From contig NZ_BOMV01000033.1 in assembly GCF_016862375.1 (NCBI RefSeq), forward strand, positions 1-41,965: a stretch of 41,965 nucleotides of DNA, read 5' to 3'. Made by a program: the position numbers and the translations under genes. The DNA is from Paractinoplanes rishiriensis (lineage in GTDB: Bacteria > Actinomycetota > Actinomycetes > Mycobacteriales > Micromonosporaceae). Shown one piece after another: positions 1 to 6,915 of the stretch. The stretch's first letter is position 1. Every line of letters starts with the position of its first letter. The notes beneath the pieces were generated by a model. The model was given only the letters and a program-made list of their open reading frames with translations, was not told where the DNA came from and searched no databases.

Positions 1-3
1 CGC

Positions 4-699
4 TCATGCGGCTGTCACCCGCTCGGTCAGCACGCCGTCGACGAGGTCGTGGATGCGGCCCATCCGCGCCGCGTGGTCGCGGTCGTGGGTGACCAGCAGC
101 AGCGCGCAGCCGCGGGTGGTCGCCTCGGACAGCGCGTCGATCACCAGCGCGCCGGTCTCGGTGTCCAGGGCGCCGGTCGGCTCGTCGGCCAGCAGGATCC
201 GGGGCCGGCGCACCAGCGCGCGGGCGATCGCCACCCGCTGCTGTTCGCCGCCGGACATCCGGGCCGGCCGGTTCTTGGCCAGATGTGCGATGCCCACCTG
301 GTCGAGCGCCTCCATGACCCGCGCCCGGCGGTCCCGGCGGGGCAGCCAGCCCTGGCCGTTGACCAGGGCCATCGCCACGTTCTGCGCCGCGGTCAGGTGC
401 TTGAGCAGGAAGAACCGCTGGAACACGAACCCGAAGTGCGAGCTGCGCAGCTTGGCGGCCCGCCGCTCGGGCAGCCGGCTGATGTCCTGGCCGGCCAGCA
501 CGTACTGGCCCGAGTCCGGCCGGTCGAACAGGCCGATCACGCTGAGCAGCGTGCTTTTGCCGGACCCCGAGCGGCCCACGATGGCGACGCTCTCCCCGGC
601 GGCCACTGCAAGATCAACACCATCGAGGATGGTACGGGGCTGCTCCTGACCCTTGAGGACCTTGGTGATCCCGGTCAGCTGGATGAGCGGCTCGGTCAC
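4..699 (-). CDS. ABC transporter ATP-binding protein, MacB/LolD type
   Basis: This is the ATPase subunit of an export-type ABC system of the MacB/LolD class and should drive an FtsX-like permease at the inner face of the membrane. From the GTG at 699 it is 231 residues, the normal size for the family. Visible motifs are Walker A (VGRSGSGKST, about 41-50), the Q-loop region FVFQRFFLL (about 91-99), the ABC signature MSGGEQQRVAIARAL (about 148-162), Walker B RILLADEP (about 167-174) and the switch His in VTHD (about 205). The open frame runs further upstream, but that part is antisense to the next gene. The GTG was chosen because it overlaps the stop of the upstream lipoprotein gene (GTGA), which implies translational coupling. 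The permease is expected just beyond the left edge and is not visible. The substrate cannot be told from sequence. Confidence 0.93.
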   Translation of the reverse strand: MTEPLIQLTGITKVLKGQEQPRTILDGVDLAVAAGESVAIVGRSGSGKSTLLSVIGLFDRPDSGQYVLAGQDISRLPERRAAKLRSSHFGFVFQRFFLLKHLTAAQNVAMALVNGQGWLPRRDRRARVMEALDQVGIAHLAKNRPARMSGGEQQRVAIARALVRRPRILLADEPTGALDTETGALVIDALSEATTRGCALLLVTHDRDHAARMGRIHDLVDGVLTERVTAA

Positions 700-1697
700 T
701 TCGGAGCTCCCGACGGGTCCTCGGCACCGGGCGCCGCGGCGGGCAGATCCGGGCCGGGGATGGCGACCGTCTCGGTGCCCTTCAAACCCGATTTGATCTG
801 TACGACTTTGCCGTCGGTGAGCCCGAGCGTGACGTCCACGGTCCGGCGGGTGCGGTCCTCGCCGACCACGTCCACCTTGCCCTTGCCCTGCAGGCCGGCC
901 ACCGCCTCGACCGGGAGCACCATGACGTTCTTGGCCGTGCCGGTGACCACCTCGATGGTCACGGCGGCCCCGTTGATCAGCTTCACGTCGTCCGGGGGCG
1001 CGCACACCAACTGCATGCCGGTCGGTTCCGAACCGGCGCTGCCCGGGTCCTCCGGCGGTGCGGCCGGTACCGGACCGCCACCCGGCGCGCCGGACTCCTG
1101 CGGGTTCGGCTCGGGCTCCGGTTCCGGCTCGGGAATCGTGCCGGCCGGCAGAGCCGCGATCGTGCCCAACGTCGTACAGGGAAATGGTCCTGGTCCGTTT
1201 TTGATCTGCCCACGCACGTTCTTGACCGCGCCGGAGATCCGGTACGCCTGAGCGCTGTCGATGTCGGCGACAATGCCATAGCCGGCGTGCCTCGCCGACA
1301 CCACCGGCATGCCCTTGGTGACGGTTGCCCGGTCGTCCATGAGCCGCCCCGCGAGCGTCGAGTCCTTGGGGATCTCCACCCGCCGCGGAATGCCGTCGTC
1401 CCACACGGTCGCCACCCACATCGGCCTGGTGGCCGGGCTCGAGGTCGGCCGCCGGTCCAGCCAGCGCAGCTCACCGTCCACCGGCGCGACGATGCCGAAG
1501 ACCGGGTTGATGACCACCTTGCCGTTCAGGCTGATCTGGTTGGAGAGGTCCTGCTTGGTGGGTTGCACGGTGGTCAGAACCGTGCCGCGCTTCTCCAGCC
1601 CCGGAGTCGTGGCGGGTTCCTCGTTGCTCGAGCACCCGGCGACGACGACCAGCGCCGACACCACCGCGCCGGCACGGGCAAGCCTGCGTCTATCCAC
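696..1697 (-). CDS. MacA-like lipoprotein, efflux adaptor subunit
   Basis: This is a predicted lipoprotein of 333 residues, starting at a GTG preceded by GGAG eight bases upstream. It has a basic N-terminus, a hydrophobic stretch and a lipobox ending VVAGC, with Cys22 as the lipidation site. The body resembles HlyD/MacA-type periplasmic adaptors: a segment near residue 60 (SLNGKVVINPVFGIVAPVDGE) looks like the biotinyl-lipoyl part, and the tail (VLPVEAVAGLQGKGKVDVV) resembles the membrane-proximal beta domain. The middle holds a Glu-Pro repeat and a Gly/Pro-rich stretch, probably a flexible linker through the peptidoglycan. It overlaps the ATPase gene by four bases, so the two are one operon. 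In Gram-positives such adaptors pair with MacB-type ABC permeases. The substrate is unknown. Confidence 0.8.
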   Translation of the reverse strand: MDRRRLARAGAVVSALVVVAGCSSNEEPATTPGLEKRGTVLTTVQPTKQDLSNQISLNGKVVINPVFGIVAPVDGELRWLDRRPTSSPATRPMWVATVWDDGIPRRVEIPKDSTLAGRLMDDRATVTKGMPVVSARHAGYGIVADIDSAQAYRISGAVKNVRGQIKNGPGPFPCTTLGTIAALPAGTIPEPEPEPEPNPQESGAPGGGPVPAAPPEDPGSAGSEPTGMQLVCAPPDDVKLINGAAVTIEVVTGTAKNVMVLPVEAVAGLQGKGKVDVVGEDRTRRTVDVTLGLTDGKVVQIKSGLKGTETVAIPGPDLPAAAPGAEDPSGAPK

Positions 1698-1939
1698 CGT
1701 CGTAACTCCATTCCTAGGACCAGCGGGGTGAGGCTACCTGGATCACGCAACCCTCCTTAATTGCGTTGCCGGGCAGCCCGGCCGTCCCTACGCTCGGAGC
1801 TATGGAAAAGCACTCCTGCCGTCACTTCCGGCGACGCGACTGACGCGGTCTGTAACCGCGCGGACGCGCCGCTTTCCGATCCCGGGAGGCGGTTTTCTTT
1901 CTGCCGGGCTCGTTTTTGCAGGGCGCTTATCAAGGGCGC
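1698..1939. other. Intergenic region upstream of tRNA-His and the lipoprotein gene
   Basis: No convincing gene lies here. Short open frames cross the region but have no ribosome binding site or recognisable product. It should hold the leftward promoter of the lipoprotein/ABC operon and the rightward promoter of the tRNA. T-rich tracts (GGTTTTCTTTC and CGTTTTTGC, about 1892-1920) lie just before the tRNA. Confidence 0.5.
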
Positions 1940-2014
1940 GGTGACTGTAGCTCAATGGCAGAGCGCCAGGCTGTGGCCCTGGATGTGCCGGTTCGACTCC
2001 GGCCAGTCACCCCA
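1940..2014 (+). tRNA. tRNA-His (anticodon GTG)
   Basis: The cloverleaf can be read directly. The acceptor stem GTGACTG (1941-1947) pairs with CAGTCAC (2004-2010). The extra G at 1940 pairs with discriminator C at 2011, the G-1:C73 pair that is the identity element of tRNA-His. The anticodon stem CCAGG/CCTGG encloses loop CTGTGGC, giving anticodon GTG at 1973-1975. The T-loop GGTTCGACTCC is canonical. The 3' CCA is encoded at 2012-2014. Confidence 0.97.
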
Positions 2015-2017
2015 AGC

Positions 2018-2045
2018 GGGCGCGCCGAGTCACGCGAGCGCGCCC
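2018..2045 (+). terminator. Hairpin after tRNA-His
   Basis: GGGCGCGC at 2018-2025 pairs perfectly with GCGCGCCC at 2038-2045 around a 12-base loop. It lies between the tRNA end and the stop of the convergent hydrolase gene, so it could stop transcription from both sides. The following T-run is short (CTTT), so strength is uncertain. Confidence 0.45.
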
Positions 2046-2054
2046 GGCACGCTT

Positions 2055-2990
2055 TCAGCCGAGGAAGTCGGCAATGTCGGCGGCGATTTCGGTCGGGTAT
2101 TCGCCGTTCAGGGCGTGGGATGCGGTTGAATAGGTTTTCACTGTGGCCTGGGGGAGCGATTTCCGGGCGTTGTCGGCGGCCTCGGTGGCGTCGTGCATGC
2201 GGGATCTTCCGGCCAGGATCAGCAATACCGGCGTGCTGAGCTTGCGCAGCTGGTCTGCAGAAGGCCGGCCGGGGGCGGAGGCCTTGATGGTGTACGCCTG
2301 CAGGCCCGCTTCGATCATTTCGGCTACCGGGACGTCCGCCACCGGGGCGCCGTTTGCCGTCCAGCTGGCGAAGCTGTCCCGCCACGATCGGGGTGCCCAG
2401 CGGAAAGCCACCGGGATCGAGCGCAGGATCACACCGGTGGAGAGTCCGGTGAAGGTCAGAACCGGGTCGAGCAGGACCACGCCGGCGATTTTCTCCGGGC
2501 GGTGGATGGCCAGATTCGTCGCGGTCCAGCCGCCGAAGGACAGGCCCACCACATGGATCTGCGGCTCGGGCAGGGCCCGCAGCACCTCGTGCAGCCACTG
2601 GGCGTGGTCGGCGTCGGACTCGATGGGGCGCTGCTGGACGCTCAGGCCCGGCTCGCCCAGCAGGTCGACGGTGTAGACGCTGCGCAACGCCAGCAGGGTG
2701 GGCAGGTTGTCGGCCCAGACGGGGGTCGCTGAGGCGCGGCCGGGCAGGAGTAGCAGGGGCGGACCGGGGCCGCCGGCGAAGCGGTAGACGCGCACCACCC
2801 CGTACCCGGTCCGGATGTCCAGCGTGCGCTCCGGCGACGGCAGGTCGGCCATCGCTTTCCGGTACGCGGCCGTGAAGCGGTCGTGCGCCTTCCCGGACGT
2901 GAAGTAGCCGACCGGGGCCGGGTCGCGCAATGCGTAGACGACGCCGGCGGCGATCAGTAGGACCACGGAGAGAATCACTCGTCTAACCAT
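2055..2990 (-). CDS. Alpha/beta hydrolase, membrane-anchored or secreted
   Basis: This is a 311-residue alpha/beta-hydrolase-fold protein. Residues 4-20 form one hydrophobic segment after MVRR, either an uncleaved anchor or a signal peptide, so the enzyme probably acts outside the membrane. The nucleophile elbow is GLSFGG with Ser151. His292 in the motif SHALNGE is the likely catalytic His, and an Asp near 267 (GRSRMHD) the likely acid. LLLLPG (about 79-84) fits the oxyanion-hole strand. The substrate is unknown. The gene is divergent from a TetR regulator, and a palindrome lies 13 bases upstream of its ATG, so TetR control is likely. No Shine-Dalgarno sequence is visible, so the mRNA may be leaderless or nearly so. 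Confidence 0.88.
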   Translation of the reverse strand: MVRRVILSVVLLIAAGVVYALRDPAPVGYFTSGKAHDRFTAAYRKAMADLPSPERTLDIRTGYGVVRVYRFAGGPGPPLLLLPGRASATPVWADNLPTLLALRSVYTVDLLGEPGLSVQQRPIESDADHAQWLHEVLRALPEPQIHVVGLSFGGWTATNLAIHRPEKIAGVVLLDPVLTFTGLSTGVILRSIPVAFRWAPRSWRDSFASWTANGAPVADVPVAEMIEAGLQAYTIKASAPGRPSADQLRKLSTPVLLILAGRSRMHDATEAADNARKSLPQATVKTYSTASHALNGEYPTEIAADIADFLG

Positions 2991-3002
2991 GCGGTCAGAT
3001 TA

Positions 3003-3018
3003 CTGACCGATCGGTTAG
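3003..3018. promoter_or_regulatory. Palindromic operator for the divergent TetR regulator
   Basis: CTGACCGATCGGTTAG is a 16-bp palindrome with one mismatched pair. Its core, GACCGATCGGT, matches the ACCGATCGGT-type sites bound by many TetR proteins. It lies 13 bases before the hydrolase ATG and 9 bases before the regulator GTG, so bound regulator would block both genes. Confidence 0.75.
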
Positions 3019-3027
3019 CTGTACAGT

Positions 3028-3630
3028 GTGCGGGTGCCCGCCAACGACACCGCCCGGCCGCTCACCATCACTGAGCAGGCGCGGCGTGCGCAGCTCGTCG
3101 GCGTGACGATTGAGTTGGTGGCGCGGCACGGCTACCCGGGCACGTCGCTGGCGCGCATCGCGGAGGCGGCCGGGATCTCCAAGGCGGCGGTGCTCTACCA
3201 CTTCGCCACAAAGGACGCGGTCGTGCAGGCGGCCTACGGTTCGGTCCTCGATTCATTGACCGGGTACGTGGGAACCGCCGTCGACGCCGCGTCCGGATCG
3301 GCGGCTGTCGAGGCGTACATCCGCTCCTTGATCTTGTATTTGCACGACCACCCCGACCACACCCGCATGATCGTCGAGGGCCTGAGCGGCGCCACCGGCA
3401 TCGACGACACGCCGCACGCGCCCAGCCGCCGCGACGTGGTGGCGAGCCTGATCGAGGCCGCGAAGGAGGCGGGCGACTACCGGCCGGGCGTCGACGCGCA
3501 GGCGACCGCGGTGATCGTGAACGGCGCCGTCGACGCGATCGTGTCGGAAAACCTGGCGAACACCGGCTTCGACACGACCCACGCGGCCGAGGTGCTGATC
3601 GCGATGCTCCGTGCGGCATGCGGGCGCTGA
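3028..3630 (+). CDS. TetR family transcriptional regulator
   Basis: This is a 200-residue TetR-type repressor. The N-terminal helix-turn-helix spans about residues 22-66 and contains the typical pattern IAEAAGISKAAVLYHFATKDAVV. The C-terminal part is helical and should bind an unidentified hydrophobic ligand. Translation starts at GTG 3028, immediately after the palindrome and without a ribosome binding site, as in leaderless actinobacterial regulators. It most likely represses itself and the divergent alpha/beta hydrolase, whose substrate or a relative may be the inducer. Confidence 0.92.
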   Translation: MRVPANDTARPLTITEQARRAQLVGVTIELVARHGYPGTSLARIAEAAGISKAAVLYHFATKDAVVQAAYGSVLDSLTGYVGTAVDAASGSAAVEAYIRSLILYLHDHPDHTRMIVEGLSGATGIDDTPHAPSRRDVVASLIEAAKEAGDYRPGVDAQATAVIVNGAVDAIVSENLANTGFDTTHAAEVLIAMLRAACGR

Positions 3631-3709
3631 TGGCCGGGGTGCTGCAGACGCCGCGGCGGCCTGGCCCGGCGGCGAGCCTGGTGCTGGCCCGCCGCCGCGC
3701 GCGCGTGAC

Positions 3710-3922
3710 CTACCGGCCTCGGCCGGTGCGGTCCTGTAGGTCGTCGATCAGGCGGGACGCCTCGGCCTTGGTCAGGTCGTCCGGGACGTCCTCGTGGGCC
3801 TCGGTGGCCAGAGTGTGCAGGTAGGACTCCTGGGCGCCGGTGGCCGGCTCGTCGCCGGTGGTCCAGTCGGCCGGGTCCTTCACCCGGTTGTCGCCGGGCG
3901 TGGCTTCGGTACGGTCCGCCAT
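3710..3922 (-). CDS. DUF3072 family small protein
   Basis: This acidic 70-residue protein contains the pattern DPADWTTGDEPATGAQESYL followed by VPDDLTKAEASRLIDDLQ, which I recognise as the DUF3072 family of small actinobacterial proteins. The family has no established function. The central part resembles a short helical hairpin. There is no signal peptide or membrane segment. The ATG at 3922 has AAGGA upstream. The gene stands alone between the TetR gene and the SMR transporter region. Confidence 0.8.
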   Translation of the reverse strand: MADRTEATPGDNRVKDPADWTTGDEPATGAQESYLHTLATEAHEDVPDDLTKAEASRLIDDLQDRTGRGR

Positions 3923-3953
3923 GATGCCATCCTTCCGATCGGCCCTCGAACGG

Positions 3954-4187
3954 ATGTGCTACTACCCAGGAGGGCGGGGCCTATGCCTGTTTTCGCCGGT
4001 TGCGACGATCACCTTGCCGCGTGTTGACCTCGGACGCCGAATCCTGAAGCGCGCCGACCTGCGGGAGGCGGACCTGCGCGGCGCCACCCTGCGCGGCGTC
4101 GTGCTGACCGACGCCGACCTCCGCGGAGCGGTGCTTTCCGGGCCTTTACTGTGTGCCTTTCCCACCGAGAGGATCGGGCCCCGATGA
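3954..4187 (+). CDS. Short pentapeptide-repeat ORF upstream of SMR pair
   Basis: This frame encodes about 77 residues if it starts at ATG 3954. A TTG at 4014 would give a shorter form, and neither start has a good ribosome binding site. Residues about 33-63 form six successive pentapeptide units (RADLR EADLR GATLR GVVLT DADLR GAVLS), so this is pentapeptide-repeat coding. Six units give about one and a half coils of the right-handed beta-helix, far shorter than full proteins of this class. The stop overlaps the ATG of the first SMR gene (ATGA), which suggests translational coupling. A separate AGGAGG-ATG start at 3983 lies in another frame and ends after 14 codons, so the ORF may be the tail of a longer gene broken by a frameshift. 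Confidence 0.45.
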   Translation: MCYYPGGRGLCLFSPVATITLPRVDLGRRILKRADLREADLRGATLRGVVLTDADLRGAVLSGPLLCAFPTERIGPR

Positions 4188-4525
4188 GAAAGTGGCTTCT
4201 GCTGGCCGCGGCCATTCTGCTCGAGGTCAGCGGCACGCTGGCACTGCGCGCCGCGATCGATACTCCGGGGTGGTACGCGCTGGTCGCGGTCGGGTACGCG
4301 GGGTCGTTCGTCGCGCTGACCTACCTGCTGCGGCTCGGGATGGGCGTGGGCGTCGCGTACGGGATCTGGGCTGCCTGTGGTGTTGCGCTCACGGCCGTGT
4401 TCGCTAGCGTGATCTTCGGCGATCCGCTGACCGGGACGATGGTCGCCGGGATCGTGCTGATCGCGGCCGGGGTGCTCTGCGTGGAGCTGGGTTCGCAGGC
4501 GGCGCAGGCCCGGCGGTCGGCATGA
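4184..4525 (+). CDS. SMR family efflux transporter, subunit 1
   Basis: This is a small multidrug resistance (DMT superfamily) protein of 113 residues with four predicted membrane helices. The essential membrane-embedded glutamate is at position 14 (ILLEVSGTLALR), as in EmrE. The motif YGIWAACGVALTA in helix 3 is typical for the family. The ATG at 4184 was chosen over an upstream frame start because it places Glu14 correctly and follows GAGAGG. Its stop overlaps the next SMR gene (ATGA). Paired SMR genes usually form heterodimers that exchange protons for quaternary amines, guanidinium or similar cations. Confidence 0.93.
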   Translation: MRKWLLLAAAILLEVSGTLALRAAIDTPGWYALVAVGYAGSFVALTYLLRLGMGVGVAYGIWAACGVALTAVFASVIFGDPLTGTMVAGIVLIAAGVLCVELGSQAAQARRSA

Positions 4526-4848
4526 TCTGGATCTACCTGGCGGGCGCCATCCTGTCCGAGGTGTCGGGCACGCTGGCGCTGCGGATGGCGGCCCAGCCCG
4601 GCGCGACCCGGTGGTGGTTCGCGGGGGTCGCGGCCGGCTACCTGACCGCGTTCGGCTGCCTTGGTCTGGCCCTGGCCGGCGGCATGCCGGTGGGAGTGGC
4701 GTACGGGATCTGGGCCGCGTGCGGGGTGGCGCTGACCGCGCTGGCGTCGCGGCTGCTGTTCCGTGAGCCGTTCACCGGCGTGATGGGCCTCGGCGTCGCC
4801 CTGATCATCGGCGGCGTGCTTTGCATCGAGCTGGGGGCGGTCCACTGA
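4522..4848 (+). CDS. SMR family efflux transporter, subunit 2
   Basis: This is a 108-residue SMR protein with four predicted membrane helices and the conserved glutamate at position 13 (GAILSEVSGTLALRMA). It is a paralogue of the preceding gene: both carry EVSGTLALR and GVAYGIWAACGVALTA. The four-base overlap of stop and start implies coupled translation and a fixed ratio, as expected for a heteromeric pair such as YkkCD or EbrAB. The substrate cannot be assigned from sequence. It converges on the histidine kinase gene. Confidence 0.93.
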   Translation: MIWIYLAGAILSEVSGTLALRMAAQPGATRWWFAGVAAGYLTAFGCLGLALAGGMPVGVAYGIWAACGVALTALASRLLFREPFTGVMGLGVALIIGGVLCIELGAVH

Positions 4849-4918
4849 GGTCGCTATTTCGGTGGGCACGCCTAACGCGGTGGGTTCAGGGCTGGGGGTG
4901 GGCGATTCGGAGCCATTG

Positions 4919-6856
4919 CTATACGCCGCGGGCGTCGAATGGGCCGTCGCCCGACACTACCGTTGAGCGCGCTGTGGCCAGTTTGGTCAGGAGGTCGCCG
5001 GCGGTGAAGGGCTTTTCGATGAAGGCTATGTCGCGGTCGATGACATGGGTGCTGCCGAGCAGTCCGTTGCTGTAGCCGGACATGTACAGCACCGGCAGGC
5101 CGGGGTCGTGTTCGTGGAGCAGTTCGGCCAGTCTCGGGCCGGGCATCTCCGGCATGATCACGTCGGTGAGCAGGACGTCGCAGCCGTGTTGCTGGTACAG
5201 GGCCAGGGCCTCGGGACCGGTTGCGGCGGCCAGCACGCGATAGCCGCCGTCGGTCAGGATGCGGGCCACCACGCGGGCCAGGGCCGGCTCGTCGTCGACT
5301 ACCAGCACGGTGCGGCCGTTTCCGGAGGGCGGCGGCGCCGGTGCGGCGGGGACGGCGGGTGCGGTGCTGGGCGCCGGCACGAGCGGCAGGTAGATCCGGA
5401 AGGTCGTTCCGATACCGGCCTCGGAGTAGACGTTGATGCTGCCGCCGGCCTCGGTCACGATGCCGTAGACGGTGGCCAGGCCCAGACCGGTGCCCTTGCC
5501 GCGCGGTTTGGTGGTGTAGAACGGCTCGAAGATGCGCGCCGCGGTCTCCGCGGACATGCCCTCGCCGGTGTCGCTGACCACCAGCCTGGCGTAGGTGCCG
5601 GCGGCTACCGGCGGCTGCATGTTGACCTCGTCGCCGTCGAGCGTGGCGGTGTTGGCCTCCAGGATGAGGGTGCCGCCGTCGGGCATGGCGTCGCGGGCGT
5701 TGATCGAGAGGTTGAGCAGCACCTGCTGGAGTTGTCCCGGGTCGGCGTGCACGGTCAGCGGCTCCGCCGAGGGCAGTGCGATCAGGGTGATGTGCGGCCC
5801 GATGGTGCGTTCCAGCAGCGCGTGCACCTCGGTGATCGAGGCGTTCACGTCGATGTCCTGGGGCTGGATCGCGTCGCCCCTGGTGAAGGTGAGCAGTTGG
5901 CTGGTCAGGTTGCTGGCGCGCTTCACGGCGGCGCGCACCTGCGTCAGATCGGCCTGGACGTCGGGTTTGTCGGAGGTGGCCTCGATCGCGAAGTCCGTGT
6001 AGTTGCCGATGATCGCGAGGATGTTGTTGAAGTCGTGGGCCACGCCGCCGGCCAGCTTGCCCAGGCTCTCCATGCGCTGCGCCCGGTTGGTGCGCTCCTC
6101 GACCGCGCGCTGGCGTTCGGTGGCCTCCTTCGCCGCGGTGATGTCCCGGGCGATCGCCGAGATGCCGACCGTCGCGCCGGACTGATCGAGGATGGGCGTG
6201 ATGGTGACGGCCAGGTCGACCGGGCGGCCGTCCTTGCGCAGCCGGCGCGCCTCGTAGGTGGCGCCGCCGTGGCCCTGGCGGAGCCGGGCCAGGACGTCCG
6301 CCTGGTGCTCGGCCCCCAGCCGATCGGCCAGCACCGCGGCGGGCTGGCCCACCATCTCCGCGGTGGTGTAGCCGAACACCTTCTCCGCGCCCTGGTTCCA
6401 GGCGGTGATGGTGCCTTCCGGGGTGAGGGCGATGATCGCGTCGTCGCTGTGCTCCACCACGGTCGCCAGGGTGGCGCGCTGCGCCTCGGCCAGATCGTTG
6501 GCGGCGCGCTCGCGGGCCGCCGCCTCGTCCAGGCGGTGCTGGCCCCACGGGTCGACGAAGATGGCCCCCGGACCCAGCAGCACGCCGTATCCGCGCCGCA
6601 GGGTCCAGTAGTAGATACCCACCCCGGCGGTGAACGAGTCCCACAACGCCGACGTCCACGACCAGTGGACGTGGGTGGCGGTCACGTGCAGGGCATGCCC
6701 TACCGCGCAACTGAAGAAGATCAGCGCGGTGGCGACGGCCAGCTTGTTGGTGCGCAGCTGACCGGCCCGCGCGACCGGAACCAGGATGGCCACCATGATC
6801 GATGCGTAGGCGACCGTGATGACGATGTTCGCCAGCAGGAACATCCGGTCCGGCAT
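4919..6856 (-). CDS. Hybrid histidine kinase with ethylene-receptor-like membrane domain
   Basis: This is a 645-residue hybrid sensor kinase. Residues 6-95 form three membrane helices that align without gaps over the first two helices to the plant ETR1 sensor domain: Tyr17 and Ile20 in AYASI, then Cys50 and His54 in SCAVGH, with the same Tyr-to-Cys distance of 33 residues. In ETR1 the Cys and His bind copper(I). The residue equivalent to ETR1 Asp25 is Asn10. A PAS domain follows (about 128-243), then HisKA with phospho-acceptor His274 (GGVAHDFNN), an HATPase domain with DTGEGM and GKGTGLGLA, a Pro/Ala linker, and a C-terminal receiver with VVDDEP and the acceptor Asp in LLTDVIMPEM. The start is ATG 6856; ATG 6844 is an alternative. 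No separate regulator is adjacent. Domain calls are firm; a small-molecule or copper ligand is inference. Confidence 0.9.
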   Translation of the reverse strand: MPDRMFLLANIVITVAYASIMVAILVPVARAGQLRTNKLAVATALIFFSCAVGHALHVTATHVHWSWTSALWDSFTAGVGIYYWTLRRGYGVLLGPGAIFVDPWGQHRLDEAAARERAANDLAEAQRATLATVVEHSDDAIIALTPEGTITAWNQGAEKVFGYTTAEMVGQPAAVLADRLGAEHQADVLARLRQGHGGATYEARRLRKDGRPVDLAVTITPILDQSGATVGISAIARDITAAKEATERQRAVEERTNRAQRMESLGKLAGGVAHDFNNILAIIGNYTDFAIEATSDKPDVQADLTQVRAAVKRASNLTSQLLTFTRGDAIQPQDIDVNASITEVHALLERTIGPHITLIALPSAEPLTVHADPGQLQQVLLNLSINARDAMPDGGTLILEANTATLDGDEVNMQPPVAAGTYARLVVSDTGEGMSAETAARIFEPFYTTKPRGKGTGLGLATVYGIVTEAGGSINVYSEAGIGTTFRIYLPLVPAPSTAPAVPAAPAPPPSGNGRTVLVVDDEPALARVVARILTDGGYRVLAAATGPEALALYQQHGCDVLLTDVIMPEMPGPRLAELLHEHDPGLPVLYMSGYSNGLLGSTHVIDRDIAFIEKPFTAGDLLTKLATARSTVVSGDGPFDARGV

Positions 6857-6915
6857 GCCTCTCAGATCGACCCGGCCGGGAATTAACTGAGCGGGGCCCT
6901 CCGCATCCGGCCGCC

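Noticed and set aside
49..1251. Long plus-strand frame of 400 codons over the ABC/lipoprotein genes
   Set aside because: It is antisense to two genes with clear motifs, has low-complexity composition and no ribosome binding site.
3923..4183. Guanidine (ykkC-type) riboswitch before the SMR pair
   Set aside because: I looked because of the gene context but could not identify the conserved RNA core by eye, and much of the region reads as pentapeptide-repeat codons.
5045..6886. 613-codon plus-strand frame over the histidine kinase
   Set aside because: It is antisense to conserved PAS, HisKA and receiver motifs and shows no protein family character.
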